This document shows, piece by piece, positions 45,001 to 52,316 of a stretch of DNA of 52,316 nt. The DNA is taken from the NCBI RefSeq assembly GCF_001424185.1, contig NZ_LMOM01000032.1:356862-409177 (forward strand). Reading direction: 5' to 3'. The DNA is from Deinococcus sp. Leaf326. Its GTDB lineage: Bacteria > Deinococcota > Deinococci > Deinococcales > Deinococcaceae. Every line of letters starts with the position of its first letter. Positions within the stretch are counted from its first letter, which is position 1. Under the pieces are notes generated by a model. It saw only the letters and a program-made list of their open reading frames with translations. It had not been told where the DNA came from and did no database searches. The position numbers were made by a program, and so were the translations under genes.

Positions 45001-47666
45001 GCGAGGCTCAGGCCCTGCGCGACGGGCAGGCTGCCATCCGGGAGGCCCGCGAATACGACGCCTACCTGGACAGCCTGAACGATCTTACCGACGCCGAACT
45101 GGCCCTCGAGCTCGCCCGGCAGGAAGGGGCAGGCCATCAGCAGCAATACAACGATGTGCTCGCCGTCCAGCGTCAGCGCGCCCAGGACGCCGCTCAGGCC
45201 GTCTCTGCCCTGGCCGAAGGGGTAGCAGCTGCCGACGCGGCCCTGGCCGAGCTGGAACTGCGGCCCATCGGCGAGCGCACCGACCGGCCCGGCCTGGCCG
45301 TGGACACGGCCGCCCAGCAGCGCCAGAACTTCTCCGACCTCTACGACACCCTCACCCAGCTTGACGACGCCACCATCGACAACACCGACACCATGGAGCT
45401 TCTCGACAAGATGCTCCAGAACGCGGCGCAGTCGGGGGGCATCACCGCTGAGCAGCTGCGCATCCTGCAAGGTGTCCTGAAGGGCACCGAGAACAGCGCA
45501 CGCGCCATGGCCGATGGGATCGAGGCTAGGGACGCGGCGCTGCGAGACGTGCTGGCCCGCCCCATCGGCGAGCGCACCGACCGCGCCGGGGCAGACGAGG
45601 GGATCTACCCGGATCTGCTCCGGCAGATCAACGCGCTGGACGTGGGTGTGGACGAGGCGGGGGCGACCTTTGACCTCTTCACCGATCTGTTGGACAACGC
45701 GGGGCGCACCGGGGCGCTCACGGCCGAGCAGCTCGCCCACCTCAAGAACGTGCTCAAGGAAACGACCGACGCCGCTGTCCAGATGGCCCTGGGTGTGGAG
45801 GCCGGAGAGGACGCCCTGCGCGACGTGCTGGCCAGTCCGGTGGGAGAGGGCACCTTCCGTCCCGACGCGCAGGGGGACGCACAGCGCGAGACCTTCGAGG
45901 CGCTGAAGGCGGCGCTGGCCGGTCTGGATCTGGAGACCATCCAGAACACCGCGTCTATGAAGCTCTACAGCGACATGGTGACGAACGCGGGCAAGAGCGG
46001 CGGCATCACGGCCGAGCAGCTCGCCCTGCTCAATGCCCAGCTCGCCCGCATGAAGCTGCTCAGCGACGTGGACGTGGACGTACCCCTCAGCGCGCTTGAG
46101 AAGGCGGCCGAGGGAGCGCTGGGCAAGCTCGACGATCTGGTCGTGAGCTTCGAGACCGGGCAGATCACGGGCGAGGATTTCGCAGCCCAGGTGTTCGGGG
46201 CTGTACCCGCCCTGGAACGCATGGCCCGAGCTGCCAAGAACGCGGGAAACGGCGAGCTCGCTGCCAACCTCACCACGACCATTGGCGTGCTCAAGGGCCT
46301 GGTCCCCGCGGCTGACGCGGCGGCCTACTCGGAAGACAAGCTCGCCAGTGCCCGGCAGAAATTGGCCGAGGCGCAGGCCGGTGGGGCGCGGCCGTTCGCG
46401 GCGGACCTGAAGGCTCTGGAAGACCTGCGGGGGAAGCTGGGCATCGTCGCGGCAGAACTCGACAAGCTCATCGCCTCCTACACCCGCCTGCAAGCGGAAA
46501 CCGAGCGCAAGAAGGGGCTCGAGGACCGCATCAACCAGTGGGCCGACTATGCCCAGAAGCTCATCCCTGTGGTGACCGGTGCCATGCAGGCCCTGGGCGG
46601 GGCCTCTGACGAGGTGGCCGGGCAGTGGGCCAGCGACCTGGGCAACATGGTGACCGACCTCGTGTCGTTCGGTACAGCCATCGCCAAGGGAGACTATCTC
46701 GGCGCCGCCATTCAAGCCCTGACCAGCATTTTCAATTGGTTCCAGCGCAACAAGAAAGCTGCCGAGGATGCTGCCAAGGCCACCCGCGAATACAACGATC
46801 AGTTCCGCTTCTCTCAGGACGGGTACGGCACCCGGACGGTGACGACCTATACCACTGGGGTCTTCATCTGGAAGACCACGCATTACGTCGAAGCCATTGA
46901 CGAAATGAAGCGGGACATCGCTCTCAACATTGAGGGAGGGTTCTACAACGGCATCAAAGACGGCTTCAGTCAGGCCCTTGCCGCCAATGACTTCTCCCTC
47001 TTTGAGAAGTCCCTCAAGACCAGCGTGGGCCGCGCGGTCCTTGATGGTCTGATCGAATCGTTCGTCAACAAGGCCATTCTTGAGAAGATCATCGGCCCGG
47101 CCATCAGTGACTACCTCAACACGGGTAACACCGACGCCCTGCGCGGGGCCATCCGGCAGGCGTCGGGCGAGGCCGAGGCGTTCTTCAATGACGTGCTCAA
47201 GCCCGTCTATGAAGAGTTCGGACTGGGCGAGGGGGCGCCCTCTCCGGTGGCCGGCAGTCTCGCCGCTGCCCAGGCAGACCTAGCGCGGTTGCGCACGGCC
47301 TTCGACAACGCAGCGACCCAGGGCGAGCGCGACGAGCTGCGCCGGCAGATCACCGACCTCGAGGCCAAGATCAAGACCATGCAGGGTGAGGTGGCGACGG
47401 CTGCAGCGACCGCGCCGGTCAGACCCTCGGCGAGCAGCACCATCAAGATCGAAGCCCCGACCATCACCAGCAGCTACCGCTTCGACGTGTTGGAGACGCA
47501 CGCCGCCGCCACTCAGCAGTTCGCCAACGCGATGCCTGCGTGGCTGAACGAAATGAGTGTGAGCGGGCGGAATCAGCTTGAGGCGAGTGGGCGTCAGCTC
47601 GCCGCCGTGGGCCGGCCGGAACGACTTCTCGACCGCAAGGAAACCGACTGGGGGGCACTGCGTTGA
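44838..47666 (+). CDS. Phage tail tape measure protein, C-terminal piece
   Basis: As an open frame from the GTG used here it gives 942 residues; coding really continues back to the frameshift at about 44514, in the middle of the repeat region. The protein is largely helical: the third repeat, then a long Ala/Gln/Leu coiled coil, three diverged units with ITAEQL (SGGITAEQLRILQGVLKGTE, TGALTAEQLAHLKNVLKETT, SGGITAEQLALLNAQLARMK), and a helical C-terminal part ending RLLDRKETDWGALR. It forms the ruler inside the tail tube. Without repair of the frameshift the full ruler cannot be made; an internal GTG start would still give this piece. The next gene starts within its stop codon. Confidence 0.85.
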   Translation: MKGLRSALDGQLATALATARAAGDTEKYNLIKAEQQRRLDATTAAHDKATEAAQREAQALRDGQAAIREAREYDAYLDSLNDLTDAELALELARQEGAGHQQQYNDVLAVQRQRAQDAAQAVSALAEGVAAADAALAELELRPIGERTDRPGLAVDTAAQQRQNFSDLYDTLTQLDDATIDNTDTMELLDKMLQNAAQSGGITAEQLRILQGVLKGTENSARAMADGIEARDAALRDVLARPIGERTDRAGADEGIYPDLLRQINALDVGVDEAGATFDLFTDLLDNAGRTGALTAEQLAHLKNVLKETTDAAVQMALGVEAGEDALRDVLASPVGEGTFRPDAQGDAQRETFEALKAALAGLDLETIQNTASMKLYSDMVTNAGKSGGITAEQLALLNAQLARMKLLSDVDVDVPLSALEKAAEGALGKLDDLVVSFETGQITGEDFAAQVFGAVPALERMARAAKNAGNGELAANLTTTIGVLKGLVPAADAAAYSEDKLASARQKLAEAQAGGARPFAADLKALEDLRGKLGIVAAELDKLIASYTRLQAETERKKGLEDRINQWADYAQKLIPVVTGAMQALGGASDEVAGQWASDLGNMVTDLVSFGTAIAKGDYLGAAIQALTSIFNWFQRNKKAAEDAAKATREYNDQFRFSQDGYGTRTVTTYTTGVFIWKTTHYVEAIDEMKRDIALNIEGGFYNGIKDGFSQALAANDFSLFEKSLKTSVGRAVLDGLIESFVNKAILEKIIGPAISDYLNTGNTDALRGAIRQASGEAEAFFNDVLKPVYEEFGLGEGAPSPVAGSLAAAQADLARLRTAFDNAATQGERDELRRQITDLEAKIKTMQGEVATAAATAPVRPSASSTIKIEAPTITSSYRFDVLETHAAATQQFANAMPAWLNEMSVSGRNQLEASGRQLAAVGRPERLLDRKETDWGALR

Positions 47667-49045
47667 ACATCACAGCAGGACACGGCGGCTCCGCGTGGGA
47701 CGCCATCAGGATGAGCTTCGAGGCGCACGACGCGCCGCCGTTCGGCGTGCCGGATGAAACCTTCGACGCGGCCGGGATCACCGTGCAGCTCTCGCTCGGG
47801 CCGCTGGGCACCCTGCGCTCGGGCACGCTGGGCCTGGCCGAATTGCCCGCCGGGTGGGAGGGCCGGGCGTGGCCGCGCATGATCCGCACGAAACTGGAGA
47901 GCGAGCACGGCACCGGATACATTGCGGCAGGCATCGCTCAGGCCGCCATCCGCGAGCGCGGCGCCCTGAGCGGCGTGCCGCTGACTGGGATCGAGACGGC
48001 CTTCCTGGGCCGCCCAGGCTCGGGAGGTGCGGCACTGGACGGCGGCGGCCTCACGCCGGGGGGCAGCGCGACCTACGGGGTCGCCATGCCCACGCCGGGC
48101 GCTGACCTGACCCGCGAAGAGGCCATCAACCGGGCACTGGAGCCCTTTCCGAACAGCGAGGCGGGCGTAGCCGCTGACCTCACCGGGATCATCGGGCGGC
48201 CGGAGGCAGCTACCCCGGCGGTCTACACGGTGGATGCCCGCGCCCAGGGTTGCCGGTCCCTGGGCTGGACGGTGACCAACTACGTCAGTGACGCTCGCCT
48301 GCCCGCCGCTGAGGGCTGGCCGGCCCGCGTGTGGTCCCGGTCGGACGTGCCGCCGTTCGCACCCCGCCGGGTGGGTGAGGCCACCGTCACGCCGCGCACC
48401 GTGACGGCCGAGAACATCTTCGCGCCGCCGCCCTTCGAGTCTGGCTTCAATCTCCGCTACCCCATGACGGGCGCGGCGCGGCGCTGGATCATCTACCCCC
48501 AGGCGGACATCGCCCAGCAACAGGGGCCGCTTCAGACCGTGCGGATCGAGGCCACCTATCAGGTCGAGATCGACACCAACCCGATCATCATGACCCTGTT
48601 CCTGGCCTCATCGGGGCTGCCTACCATCGCCGCGCCGGTCGAGTACCGGGCAAGCGGGGTCTACCAGATGACCTGGGATGTGGCGCTCAATGTGGCCCTG
48701 CGCCCGAACCTCTCGGCCACCCTGGAAGCCTTCGGCACGGGCGGGGGCTACGTGACCCTCACGCAGTTCCGGCGAGTCGCGGTCGTGGGCCTGGAGAACA
48801 CGGCCGGCATCGTCATGCCCTACGGCTGGGACGCTCCCTTTGTGGTTGGACCGACCTTCGAGTTCACGCTGCCCGGCGTGCATGTGCCGCCCTTCCTCGT
48901 CGAGATCCCTGAACACCTGGCCGGCGTGCCCGGCGGATTGATCCAGCACGCGGCTGGGGCGGTCATCACCTCGAATCGGGGGGACGCGAGCACGAAGATT
49001 CTGACGGCTGCCCTGCCCTACCCAGGGCAGCGGAGGGGGGTGTGA
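47663..49045 (+). CDS. Phage tail protein of unknown role, 460 residues
   Basis: The product is soluble, beta-rich and Gly/Pro-rich (FEAHDAPPFGVPDETFDAAG, then VTNYVSDARLPAAEGWPARV and FEFTLPGVHVPPFLVEIPEH). I do not recognise a named domain. Its place directly after the tape measure gene is where distal tail or tail-tip proteins are encoded. The start is a TTG overlapping the tape-measure stop (TTGA), so translation depends on re-initiation. Confidence 0.75.
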   Translation: MNITAGHGGSAWDAIRMSFEAHDAPPFGVPDETFDAAGITVQLSLGPLGTLRSGTLGLAELPAGWEGRAWPRMIRTKLESEHGTGYIAAGIAQAAIRERGALSGVPLTGIETAFLGRPGSGGAALDGGGLTPGGSATYGVAMPTPGADLTREEAINRALEPFPNSEAGVAADLTGIIGRPEAATPAVYTVDARAQGCRSLGWTVTNYVSDARLPAAEGWPARVWSRSDVPPFAPRRVGEATVTPRTVTAENIFAPPPFESGFNLRYPMTGAARRWIIYPQADIAQQQGPLQTVRIEATYQVEIDTNPIIMTLFLASSGLPTIAAPVEYRASGVYQMTWDVALNVALRPNLSATLEAFGTGGGYVTLTQFRRVAVVGLENTAGIVMPYGWDAPFVVGPTFEFTLPGVHVPPFLVEIPEHLAGVPGGLIQHAAGAVITSNRGDASTKILTAALPYPGQRRGV

Positions 49046-49464
49046 GCGACGAGCTGTACTACCTATACCACCCGGCTGTGGGGTGGCGAGCCCTGCCCGG
49101 CACCTTCCGGCAGGGCAGCACGCCCCCGGTCTCCTTCAACCTCGTGCGCGCCAGGGGCTACACCGAGGTCTTCAACCTCGCTGATGGGCTGCCCGACCCT
49201 GTGGCCGACACGCTCACAGGACTGTGGGAGGAAGAAGACGAGGCTCGGCTGCGCGCGGCGCTGGGCTGGTGGACGTGGTTCGTGACCGGCTGCACGAAGA
49301 AGAAGCGAGCCGAGCAGCCAGAGGAGCTCGTGCAGGGGGGGGCGCTGGTCTGGGCGCCGGCCGGCGACGAGTCGGAATTCGCCAACGTGACGATCATCCT
49401 GATTCCCAAGTGCGTACAAGACCCACGGGTACAGCCCCTGGGCGTTTTCAAGGAGCCTCAATGA
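49042..49464 (+). CDS. Phage protein of unknown function, 140 residues
   Basis: This small soluble protein starts SDELYYLYHPAVGWRALPGT with a Trp-rich middle (ALGWWTWFVTGCTKKKRAEQ). No family is recognised. The GTG start overlaps the previous stop codon by four bases (GTGA), and its own stop overlaps the tailspike ATG. Order suggests a tail-tip or assembly role. Confidence 0.7.
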   Translation: MSDELYYLYHPAVGWRALPGTFRQGSTPPVSFNLVRARGYTEVFNLADGLPDPVADTLTGLWEEEDEARLRAALGWWTWFVTGCTKKKRAEQPEELVQGGALVWAPAGDESEFANVTIILIPKCVQDPRVQPLGVFKEPQ

Positions 49465-51764
49465 CCGTACTGACCATCTCTCAAGACACGCTGATTCAGC
49501 TCCCGGACGGGGCCAACGGCGGGACCGTGACGGTGACCTATCACGGCACCACGACCGGCCCAGTCATCGGCAGTGGGGACGATCAGGGCCGGGCCGTCAT
49601 CGTCTCCGGGCGGCTCGCCAAGCTGACGAACGTGGGCAAGAATGCCCCGCTGAAGGTCGTGGGCCGGGAGGCTGGAGGGCGGATGCCTGCGCGGGTGACC
49701 CTCCGGGTCTATCCCGAGTACCCGGCGGGCAAGTCCGGGCCGGTGGCGCCGATCACCCTGAGCGGGCTGCCCGTGGGGTCGCCGGACGCGCCGGGCATCT
49801 GGGATCTGTCGAATATTGACGATGCCTCGGGCGGCCTGGATGTGGTGACGGCAGGCGAGCGGCAGAGCCTGGCCGTGCTGCGCGAGCGGACGACGGGTGC
49901 GGCTGCCCAGGCTGAGGCGGCAGCAGGGCAGGTGGCCGTGCAGGTATCGCGAGTAGACGCTGGACTGGCCGACATCACACAGAATCAGGCTCAGCTTACT
50001 CAGCAGCAGCAGGGCAACAATGCCCAGGCTGCTATGAACATCGGACGCCGTTCTGCCCTCAAAGTCGCGCTCATCGGGAGTGCGGCTGGCCTCTATAACA
50101 TCATCAGTGACACCGATGCCGGGCAGGTCTGGGAGCGCAATGACGACGGCACCACTGCGCGCCGCCCAGACCTGGAGGCAGCCGCTGCCCTCTCCCTCGC
50201 CGCCCAGACCGCACGATTGCAATTTGGCACACTGGCTGATCTGAACTCTGCCACCGGCCTGACCGCGGGGCAGACCGTGATCGTGCAAAACGGCCAGCGT
50301 GGCGGCATGTTCGTCATCGGCACTCTGGGCACCCACGACAACACCATCACCTATGCCCTAGACGATGGTCTGTTCGCACACCGCGTCTGGGACGGCACCA
50401 CTGTTAGGGCCAGCTGGGCTGGAGTCCATCGCGACGCGACCGGACAGATCAACAGCGACGGAATGCAACAGGCGCTGGATACCGCGAACGCCCGCGCTGC
50501 ACGCATCGTCGAAATCGGAGGCGGGACCTTCAGCTGGGCGCACGAGTGCAGGACTTACGCCAATATCTGGATCAGAGGTGCGGGCGAAACCAAGCTCAAG
50601 GCCAACAGCGATATCCGCTTCTTCTTTCTCGCCCGCAAGAACGCGGGCGAAGCGGGTTACCTGGGTGTGCGCGTCAGCGATCTGGTGCTGGCCCGCGACG
50701 TGTTTCCTACCCGGACCTGGGAGATTGACTTCCCAGACTGTATCCGCGCCACCTTGGAGCGAGTGCGTTTCGAGACGTGGCAGTCGCCATCCGACCGCAC
50801 GGCCGTCTCTGGTGCCCGTCTCCAGGCCACCTCCGGCGTCACGTCCTTCATGGCGACGATCATCGACTGCTGGACGAACGGCGGCAGCCTGTGGATCGAG
50901 CAGAGCGACAGCCGTGTCCAGGGCGGCTATTACTGGGGTCACAACCGCGAGTTCGCCATCCGTATCAAGGACACGGCTGCGGTCAGCGTCACGAACGCCG
51001 ACGTGGTCCCCAGCCCGGTACACGGGGGTATCTGGGGGGACCAGAGCTATGGCATCACGGTCACGAGCGACATGCGGGGAGACGGGTCCTACGACGGCGT
51101 GGCGACGGGCTGGACCGTCAATCTGGAGGGGGGGCACTCGCATCAGGTGGCGGGGGACTTTTACCAAGCACTGCGCGGGGGCATCCGGTTCAAGGGCGTG
51201 TCCACGAGCGTGATCCATGCGAGTCCACACCGGGAGGGTAATCGGGTCAACGATCCGGCCTACAGGGGCGGCGCGGTCGAGGGGGACGGGCTCGCCTACC
51301 CGGATATCCTGCTGGAGGACTCGACCGACTGCATGGTGTACCTGGGCAGCCACATCATCTCCAAATCTCGCGGGAAGGTAGCGCCGGCTGTGAAAGAGAC
51401 GGGGGCGAGTGCCCGGAACACCTACATGGGTGGACAGATCCGGGGGACGTACACGTCGCCGGAGATCGTGCTGGTGGCGGGAGGCGGCAGCACGATCATT
51501 GGAGGGCGTGGCCTGGGGGGGCGCAAGCTGGGCGTGGCGTCGGGCATTGCGACGTTCCCGGCCGGGGCGGCGGACAGGTACCTCGTGGTTCAGCACGGAC
51601 TGGGGAATCTGCCAGAGCGGGCGAACGTGGTGCTGACGCCTCAGAACAACTTCGGGGCGGTGCGTTATTGGCTGGATAATCTGGACGCTGACAACCTCGT
51701 GCTGTACGTCAGCGACACGCCGACCAGCGATCTCAAGCTGGGGTGGCGCGTCACCTTGGACTGA
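49461..51764 (+). CDS. Tailspike/tail fibre protein with beta-helix domain
   Basis: The 767-residue protein starts at an ATG with AAGGAG five bases upstream, overlapping the previous stop. Residues about 1-130 are a virion-attachment beta-domain (LTISQDTLIQLPDGANGGTV). A helical stretch with LTQQQQGNNAQAAMNIG follows, and from about 310 the pectate-lyase-like beta-helix: DATGQINSDGMQQALDTANA (the standard DGxxDxTxAxQxA-type entry), then VSDLVLARDV, VQGGYYWGHNREFAIRIKD and VSTSVIHASPHREGN. The C-terminal part (about 700-767) has a small beta-domain (ADRYLVVQHGLGNLPERANV). Such proteins bind and often cleave surface polysaccharide. The longer open frame upstream of this ATG is an antisense-like shadow of the 140-residue gene. 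Confidence 0.88.
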   Translation: MTVLTISQDTLIQLPDGANGGTVTVTYHGTTTGPVIGSGDDQGRAVIVSGRLAKLTNVGKNAPLKVVGREAGGRMPARVTLRVYPEYPAGKSGPVAPITLSGLPVGSPDAPGIWDLSNIDDASGGLDVVTAGERQSLAVLRERTTGAAAQAEAAAGQVAVQVSRVDAGLADITQNQAQLTQQQQGNNAQAAMNIGRRSALKVALIGSAAGLYNIISDTDAGQVWERNDDGTTARRPDLEAAAALSLAAQTARLQFGTLADLNSATGLTAGQTVIVQNGQRGGMFVIGTLGTHDNTITYALDDGLFAHRVWDGTTVRASWAGVHRDATGQINSDGMQQALDTANARAARIVEIGGGTFSWAHECRTYANIWIRGAGETKLKANSDIRFFFLARKNAGEAGYLGVRVSDLVLARDVFPTRTWEIDFPDCIRATLERVRFETWQSPSDRTAVSGARLQATSGVTSFMATIIDCWTNGGSLWIEQSDSRVQGGYYWGHNREFAIRIKDTAAVSVTNADVVPSPVHGGIWGDQSYGITVTSDMRGDGSYDGVATGWTVNLEGGHSHQVAGDFYQALRGGIRFKGVSTSVIHASPHREGNRVNDPAYRGGAVEGDGLAYPDILLEDSTDCMVYLGSHIISKSRGKVAPAVKETGASARNTYMGGQIRGTYTSPEIVLVAGGGSTIIGGRGLGGRKLGVASGIATFPAGAADRYLVVQHGLGNLPERANVVLTPQNNFGAVRYWLDNLDADNLVLYVSDTPTSDLKLGWRVTLD

Positions 51765-51826
51765 CCCCTACAGCGTCACAGCACTGTGCCCCCGCGCCCT
51801 GCCACGCCTGCCATCCTGTAAGTCCA

Positions 51827-51852
51827 AGCCCCGCGCACCTGCGGGGCTTTCC
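51827..51852 (+). terminator. Intrinsic terminator after the tailspike gene
   Basis: AGCCCCGC and GCGGGGCT form a perfect eight-base stem over a six-base loop followed by TTTCCC. It separates the tail genes from the lysis genes and would allow some read-through. Confidence 0.65.
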
Positions 51853-51869
51853 CGTGCCGGGAGGTGCCC

Positions 51870-52286
51870 ATGTCGTTCGACCCCACCCTGAGCACCTATG
51901 CCCTCACCGTCACAGCGGCCAGCGGCGCCGTCGCCTCGGCCATGCACGGCTGCAACACCCTCATGGGCGTGCGGACTGTGCCCAAGACCCGCGTGCTGGC
52001 CGGCGAGCTGGTCAGGACGTTCGTGGTCGGGGCCGCGACTGCCGAGGTGATCCGGGCGCTGCCCTGGCCCTGGTCCCTGGTGGCCGTGCTCATCGCGGCG
52101 GCCGTCACCGGCTCGACCCTCGGGCCGCGCGGCCTCACGTGGTTGTGGACCGCTGCCCTCGGCGCGGTACGCAAAGCCATCCCCTTGCTCGCTGGGCTAC
52201 CCGACGCCCCACCTGCACCGCCGGACGCGCCGGAGGCCACGGCGCCGGTCGTCGAAGTCCCCAAGGAGGCTGACAAGGATGCCTGA
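51870..52286 (+). CDS. Holin-like small membrane protein
   Basis: The 138-residue protein has two to three hydrophobic stretches (ALTVTAASGAVASAMHG, WSLVAVLIAAAVTGSTLG and WLWTAALGAVRKAIPLLAGL) and a Pro/Ala-rich acidic tail (PPDAPEATAPVVEVPKEADK). Size, membrane segments and place between the tailspike and a probable endolysin fit a holin, which makes holes for lysis. GGGAGGTG lies just upstream of the ATG. A GTG two codons earlier is an alternative start. Confidence 0.65.
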   Translation: MSFDPTLSTYALTVTAASGAVASAMHGCNTLMGVRTVPKTRVLAGELVRTFVVGAATAEVIRALPWPWSLVAVLIAAAVTGSTLGPRGLTWLWTAALGAVRKAIPLLAGLPDAPPAPPDAPEATAPVVEVPKEADKDA

Positions 52287-52316
52287 TCTCTCGGCCCACT
52301 GGGACGGCTGGTACAA
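52279..52316 (+). CDS. Probable endolysin, first codons only
   Basis: An ATG overlapping the holin stop opens MPDLSAHWDGWY and runs off the edge. AAGGAGG lies about ten bases upstream. The place after a holin suggests a lysin; the sequence seen is too short to prove it. Confidence 0.4.
   Translation, partial: MPDLSAHWDGWY

Larger units (their letters stand above)
43433..52316 (+). mobile_element. Prophage, tail and lysis end (left-truncated, right end outside window)
   Basis: All genes from here to the right edge are plus-strand and phage-like, in the order tape measure, tail proteins, tailspike, holin, endolysin, which is the usual 3' half of a siphophage tail module. They have overlapping start and stop codons. 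The tape-measure gene lacks its N-terminal part, and no capsid, portal, terminase or integrase genes are seen, so the left end is a deletion or rearrangement border. The border is estimated from where tape-measure-like sequence begins; no attachment-site repeat was found. Confidence 0.82.

Noticed and set aside
44367..46883. Minus-strand open frame of 838 codons
   Set aside because: Antisense to the tape measure gene, with repeats that mirror it; no protein motif of its own.

Overview
The window is a high-GC bacterial chromosome segment that looks like Deinococcus. This rests on inference from several features: a lipoprotein subtilase with tandem SIAIWAGG repeats, several genes whose -10-like element lies about 7-8 bases before the start codon (leaderless mRNA), many GGDEF/HD-GYP/GAF and PAS proteins, and ABC sugar-uptake operons without their own ATPase. 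No taxonomic marker was available to confirm the genus.

Layout. 1-4.2 kb: a broken PAS sensor gene containing a diverged partial duplication, divergent from an intact CheB-CheR-PAS fusion. 4.3-7.7 kb: a subtilase lipoprotein gene followed 12 bases later by a TPR/HD-GYP protein. 7.7-9.3 kb: a gene-poor, partly AT-rich scar holding the C-terminal fragment of an FAD-dependent dehydrogenase. 9.4-12.7 kb: a CUT1 ABC importer (binding protein, an intercistronic terminator, two permeases). 13-18 kb: a small unknown gene, a beta-lactamase-fold serine hydrolase, tRNA-Met(CAU) with promoter and terminator, a class A beta-lactamase-like protein, a C39-like peptidase and a hypothetical protein. 18.1-20.6 kb: a copper locus (DUF2946, YcnI, CopC, CopD). 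20.9-24.5 kb: a DUF4142 lipoprotein, then a TetR regulator and a DHA2-type efflux pump. 24.8-28 kb: a GGDEF protein and a GAF-HD-GYP protein in one operon.

28.2-37.6 kb is the most interesting block: eight tightly packed genes on the minus strand, running from a ROK regulator through an argininosuccinate-lyase-like enzyme, a secreted multidomain PIG-L deacetylase, a binding protein, two permeases, a cytoplasmic PIG-L deacetylase and a PfkB kinase. Overlaps and spacing suggest one transcription unit under a ROK-type operator. It reads as an uptake and breakdown pathway for an N-acylated, sugar-containing compound that I cannot match to a described pathway. 37.9-43.1 kb: an ABC exporter and an FTR1/EfeO-like iron uptake operon.

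43.4 kb to the right edge is the tail and lysis end of a prophage. Its left border cuts into a tape-measure gene, which also carries a one-base frameshift. Downstream tail genes, a tailspike-like protein, a holin-like protein and the first codons of a probable endolysin follow with overlapping starts and stops. The head, capsid and integrase genes are not in the window.
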